Part shown: positions 6,266-8,797 of the stretch, one piece after another
How positions within the stretch are numbered: the first letter of the stretch is position 1
Layout: the number at the start of each line of letters is the position of its first letter
NCBI GenBank assembly: GCA_030642025.1
Contig: DAOWOO010000035.1
Span: 1 to 8,797, forward strand
Length of the DNA: 8,797 nucleotides
Source: Candidatus Zixiibacteriota bacterium
GTDB taxonomy: Bacteria; Zixibacteria; MSB-5A5; GN15; PGXB01
Direction of reading: 5' to 3'
Notes under the pieces: generated by a model
The model's input: only the letters and a program-made list of their open reading frames with translations
What the model was told of the DNA's origin: nothing
The model's database searches: none
Made by a program: the position numbers and the translations under genes

Positions 6266-7192
6266 ATGAGTAAATCAATATCAACCATGCCGATAATAAA
6301 CCTGGTCGTATCGCTGGTGACGCTGGGTGTTGTACTATACATGGTACTCTTCTACGGCGGCAGTCCGGTTGTCGATCATACCGTGCAAAAAAACCTGGCC
6401 GGTGAACTGGCTGATAATAACCTTCCCCGGGCGGCCATCGAGGAATATTCCCGAATACTCGATGACAAAAGCATTGATAACGAAACCCGCGCCAATATTT
6501 ACTACATGACGGCGAAACTGTATTTCGAGGAATTACAGGATTATGAAAAGGCGGCGGCACATTATATTCGGGCGCGGTCGTTGAATCCCGATGGAAGTTT
6601 TTATGCTGAGGCCGGGAAGAACCTGGTCGCCTGTATGGAACGGATGGGCCGGGTGATCGATGCCAAACGCGCGCTGGACAGGACGGTCAATCTGGATTCG
6701 GCGTATGCCGAACACAAGGGGGATACTCTTGTCGCCAAAATCGGCGATATGCCGATTTTTCTTTCGGAACTGGATGACAGAATCCAGAAGCTGCCGCCAG
6801 AAATACAGAAAGAGCATGCCACCAGACAGGGCAAACTGGTTATTCTGAATGATTATATCGGGATGGAGCTGGTTTACCGGGCGGCGGTCCGCGATGGACT
6901 GAATTCTGACCCGGAAATCGTAAAAGCGCAGAAGGAGTTGGCCAGGCAGTTGGTGGTTGACCGTTACATCTCCGATAAAATTATGCCGCTTGACGAACCA
7001 GATTCATTGGACCTTTATAATCATTATGTGGCGCATAAGGATGACCGGTACAGTGGCAACGCATATGATGAAGTACAATACCAGGTTTATCGCGACTATC
7101 AGCAGGATAAATTCCGCAAGGCGTTTTCCGATTATGTGTCAACTCTGGCTGAATATGAAAGGGTGAAGATCTTCGAGGAGAATGTCCGGTAA
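6266..7192 (+). CDS. Membrane-anchored TPR protein with SurA/PrsA-like chaperone region lacking a parvulin domain
   Basis: The 308-residue protein has one N-terminal transmembrane helix (about 8-30) with few flanking charges, so the rest is probably periplasmic. Three TPR-like helical pairs follow at about 41-72, 75-108 and 112-145 (AAIEEYSRIL, YEKAAAHYIRARSLNPDG, DAKRALDRTVNLD). From about 154 the sequence switches to the SurA/PrsA N-terminal pattern: VAKIGDMPIFLSELDDRI, then ...ILNDYIGMELVYRAAVRDGLNSDPEI and QLVVDRYISDKIMP. At about 245-254 (DSLDLYNHYV) a parvulin-type PPIase would normally begin. Instead only about 10 residues intervene before the closing helix (YDEVQYQVYRDYQQDKFRKA...LAEYERVKI), which matches the segment that follows the PPIase in SurA-like proteins. 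It is therefore a candidate PPIase-free holdase. TPR proteins (BatC, BatE) occur in Bat operons, but this fusion is unusual. The ATG is 12 bases after the DUF58 gene. The function is inferred. Confidence 0.7.
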   Translation: MSKSISTMPIINLVVSLVTLGVVLYMVLFYGGSPVVDHTVQKNLAGELADNNLPRAAIEEYSRILDDKSIDNETRANIYYMTAKLYFEELQDYEKAAAHYIRARSLNPDGSFYAEAGKNLVACMERMGRVIDAKRALDRTVNLDSAYAEHKGDTLVAKIGDMPIFLSELDDRIQKLPPEIQKEHATRQGKLVILNDYIGMELVYRAAVRDGLNSDPEIVKAQKELARQLVVDRYISDKIMPLDEPDSLDLYNHYVAHKDDRYSGNAYDEVQYQVYRDYQQDKFRKAFSDYVSTLAEYERVKIFEENVR

Positions 7193-7194
7193 TC

Positions 7195-8673
7195 ATGGCG
7201 AAAAAATCTTTTATAATACTGATTGTCCTCTTGGTTATTCACCTGGGATTACTGGCTCTTTTCGCCGGGTTTAGAGTTCTTGACGGCGATGAGGGATTTT
7301 ATCTCAATGCCACCCGCATGGTCGGCCTCGGCATGGCGCTTTATACCGATTTCTTTTATACTCAGTTAAGCCTGATGCCGACCGTATTTGCACCGCTGGC
7401 TCTCGACGGCTGGAACTCGTTCTGGATTTTACGTGGCATGGCCGCAGCCGCGGGATTCCTTTCGGCCGTTGTTCTTTTTTCTATTGTGATGAAAATGACT
7501 CGCGATACGAAAGTATCGCTTATTGCGCTGGGGATGTACTGCCTTTCAGGCATTATCCTGTCGTGGCATTCAGCATACAAGCCGCTTCCGTTCAGTCATC
7601 TCTTGACGCTGGCGACCTTCTTTTTCTGGCTATTGTATAATGAAAGAAAGCGGCTCCCTTGGCTGATTATAGGCGGGCTATGCCTGTCGGCGCTGATAAA
7701 TCTCCGGGCCGTTTTTATTGTTCTGCTTCCGCTATATCTATTTTCGGTCTGGTATATATCCGACCGGCACCGGGTAAGAAATATCGGAATATTCTGCCTG
7801 TCATTGATTCCATTTGCCGTGCCGACTTTGCTTCATATAATAAAGGATGCCGACCGGTTTTTCTTCGATACGTTCATCTTTCAGCTTCACCGTGCTGATA
7901 GCGACGCAATCAGTTATATCCTGACCAACAAGCTACTAACGGTATTTAAAACGATAATTGACCCACATCTGTTGATTATTTTCGGGCTGGCGGCGATTTC
8001 TCTTGTGATGTTGTTCCGCGGGAAAAAACTGATTGGTATTAAGGATTTTATTGCAAAGCCGGAGGGGATGGCGTTCTCCAACCTGGCGCTCATTGCGTTT
8101 GTATATTTTATTCCCAATCCGATTTTAAGGCAGTATGTCGAGCAGTTTATGGCGTTTGCTTTAATACTGGCCGTTCTGAATTTGTCACCCCTTCTGGAAC
8201 GACTTAAAACGGAGCTGAAACGATACCAGCGGGTCGCCCTGCTGTCGACGCTTATTTTTCTGTACCTGGTTTCGCTGGCGCCGTATGTGGGCGTATATCT
8301 TTTCGGTATGAGGAAGAGCGATACGATGTATCGTCTCTCCGAGGTGAGAAAAATAACCTCGAAAATGCTGGAAATGGGCACTGAATCGGATACCGTGCTG
8401 GCCGAGTGGACAGGTTATCCGTTTTTTACAAAACAGGTTTCGTTGCCGTATACCGAACTTCTGGGATTTGAATATCCCCTGCCGATAAGTCATGAAGAAT
8501 ATATGAAATACAAACTGGCCGATTATATCTATCTTCGAGATGAAGTGGAGAAGAAAAGTGCCGGTTTGGTGGTGACCGTAAAACGTGTCCCCCCGGCCTA
8601 TGCCGATATTCTTCCGGCCGGATACGACAGCCTTTATGAGTCGGGACAGGTAGCCATACATGTAAGACAATGA
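7195..8673 (+). CDS. Multi-pass membrane glycosyltransferase, GT-C fold (ArnT/PMT-like)
   Basis: GT-C enzymes transfer sugars from polyprenyl-phosphate donors to lipids, proteins or glycans on the outer face of the inner membrane. This 492-residue protein has about 10-11 hydrophobic helices over residues 6-368 and a soluble C-terminal part (about 375-492). An acidic motif, VLDGDEGFYLNATRM (28-42, with D32-E33), lies right after the first helix, where ArnT/PMT/GT83-type enzymes carry their catalytic Asp/Glu. The following YTDFFYTQLSLMP matches the usual Y-x-D-F-x-Y-x-Q-x-P/S-L-x-P style of these enzymes. A basic loop follows helix 6 (ISDRHRVRN). ATG 7195 is only 2 bases after the previous stop. 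The nearest GAGGAG is 14 bases away, so translation is probably coupled. Its TGA overlaps the next ATG (ATGA). The substrate cannot be read from the sequence. Its place in a MoxR operon suggests a role in envelope-protein or surface-glycan modification, but this is inference. Confidence 0.78.
   Translation: MAKKSFIILIVLLVIHLGLLALFAGFRVLDGDEGFYLNATRMVGLGMALYTDFFYTQLSLMPTVFAPLALDGWNSFWILRGMAAAAGFLSAVVLFSIVMKMTRDTKVSLIALGMYCLSGIILSWHSAYKPLPFSHLLTLATFFFWLLYNERKRLPWLIIGGLCLSALINLRAVFIVLLPLYLFSVWYISDRHRVRNIGIFCLSLIPFAVPTLLHIIKDADRFFFDTFIFQLHRADSDAISYILTNKLLTVFKTIIDPHLLIIFGLAAISLVMLFRGKKLIGIKDFIAKPEGMAFSNLALIAFVYFIPNPILRQYVEQFMAFALILAVLNLSPLLERLKTELKRYQRVALLSTLIFLYLVSLAPYVGVYLFGMRKSDTMYRLSEVRKITSKMLEMGTESDTVLAEWTGYPFFTKQVSLPYTELLGFEYPLPISHEEYMKYKLADYIYLRDEVEKKSAGLVVTVKRVPPAYADILPAGYDSLYESGQVAIHVRQ
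7502..7519 (+). other. Potential RNA hairpin with GAAA tetraloop inside the glycosyltransferase gene
   Basis: GCGATAC (7502-7508) and GTATCGC (7513-7519) are perfectly complementary and enclose GAAA, a GNRA tetraloop. It lies within coding sequence for R-D-T-K-V-S, with no T-tract, so it is not a terminator. A second stem made of the same CGATAC/GTATCG arms with a GAT loop lies at 8319-8333 in the same gene. Confidence 0.4.
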
Positions 8674-8797
8674 AGGTAGCCAGCTACATATTGTACTTTG
8701 TGATCGCTCTTGCAAATATTATTTGCGCGCAGGAGCCTGTTTCTATTGATACAGTACAGAGTGCGCCCGGGATCACCATTGAATCATCAGTTGATAG
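8670..8797 (+). CDS. Start of an exported protein, possibly a second BatD-like protein (3' partial)
   Basis: Forty-two codons from ATG 8670 to the window edge stay open, overlapping the glycosyltransferase stop by 4 bases (ATGA). The product begins MKVASYILYFVIALANIICA then QEP, a clear Sec signal peptide with likely signal peptidase I cleavage near A20. The Cys at 19 follows Ile, so it is not a good lipobox. The first mature stretch, GITIESSVD, resembles the opening of the BatD-like protein at the head of the operon (ISLSAGIDRTEM): a beta strand ending in Asp just before an Ig-like domain. This suggests, without proof, another BatD/Ig-like member. The 4-base coupling places it in the same operon. 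Confidence 0.65.
   Translation, partial: MKVASYILYFVIALANIICAQEPVSIDTVQSAPGITIESSVD

Noticed and set aside
8185..8715. 176-codon open frame on the minus strand across the end of the glycosyltransferase gene
   Set aside because: It is the shadow of a well-supported plus-strand membrane protein. Its product is low-complexity, His/Arg-rich and resembles nothing known.
8724..8729. Cys at residue 19 of the right-edge protein as a lipoprotein lipobox
   Set aside because: The residue before Cys is Ile (NIIC) rather than Gly/Ala/Ser, so signal peptidase I cleavage after CA fits better.

Overview
The window shows a Gram-negative bacterium with an outer membrane. It carries an Omp85-family barrel protein and a second beta-rich protein that also ends in a C-terminal phenylalanine. 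All genes read rightward and are tightly packed, and base composition looks intermediate by eye. The mix of an archaeal-style UbiA prenyltransferase, a BatD/MoxR/DUF58 cluster and long beta-rich surface proteins fits the FCB superphylum (for example Zixibacteria-like lineages). That placement is an impression from protein style, not a demonstrated assignment.

Left block (1-3353): the C-terminal part of a large beta-rich, probably outer-membrane protein overlaps the start of a TamA/BamA-like Omp85 protein. A UbiA-family integral-membrane prenyltransferase follows after 38 bases. Its aspartate motifs resemble those of archaeal digeranylgeranylglyceryl phosphate synthases. This block looks like an envelope or lipid unit.

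Gap (3354-3483): this is the only real intergenic space (130 bases). It is AT-rich and holds a 16-bp perfect palindrome that overlaps a possible -35 box, plus a good Shine-Dalgarno for the next gene. It is the likely control region of the right block.

Right block (3484 to the right edge): this is a very compact putative operon, with junctions of -4, 17, 12, 2 and -4 bases. In order it encodes (a) a BatD-like membrane protein with a periplasmic Ig-like domain and a cytoplasmic helical domain, (b) a MoxR AAA+ ATPase, (c) a soluble DUF58/vWA-like protein, (d) a membrane-anchored TPR protein whose C-terminal half looks like a SurA/PrsA chaperone lacking its parvulin domain, (e) a multi-pass GT-C-type glycosyltransferase, and (f) the first 42 codons of an exported protein whose mature start resembles that of the BatD-like protein. 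MoxR and DUF58 proteins are thought to act together as ATP-driven maturation factors. Here they sit with a candidate periplasmic chaperone and a membrane glycosyltransferase, which suggests an envelope-protein maturation system. The BatA/BatB vWA proteins of the classical Bat operon are not in the window and may lie downstream.

I saw no tRNA, rRNA, CRISPR, insertion sequence or convincing intrinsic terminator. Apart from the 130-base gap, the window is essentially all coding.
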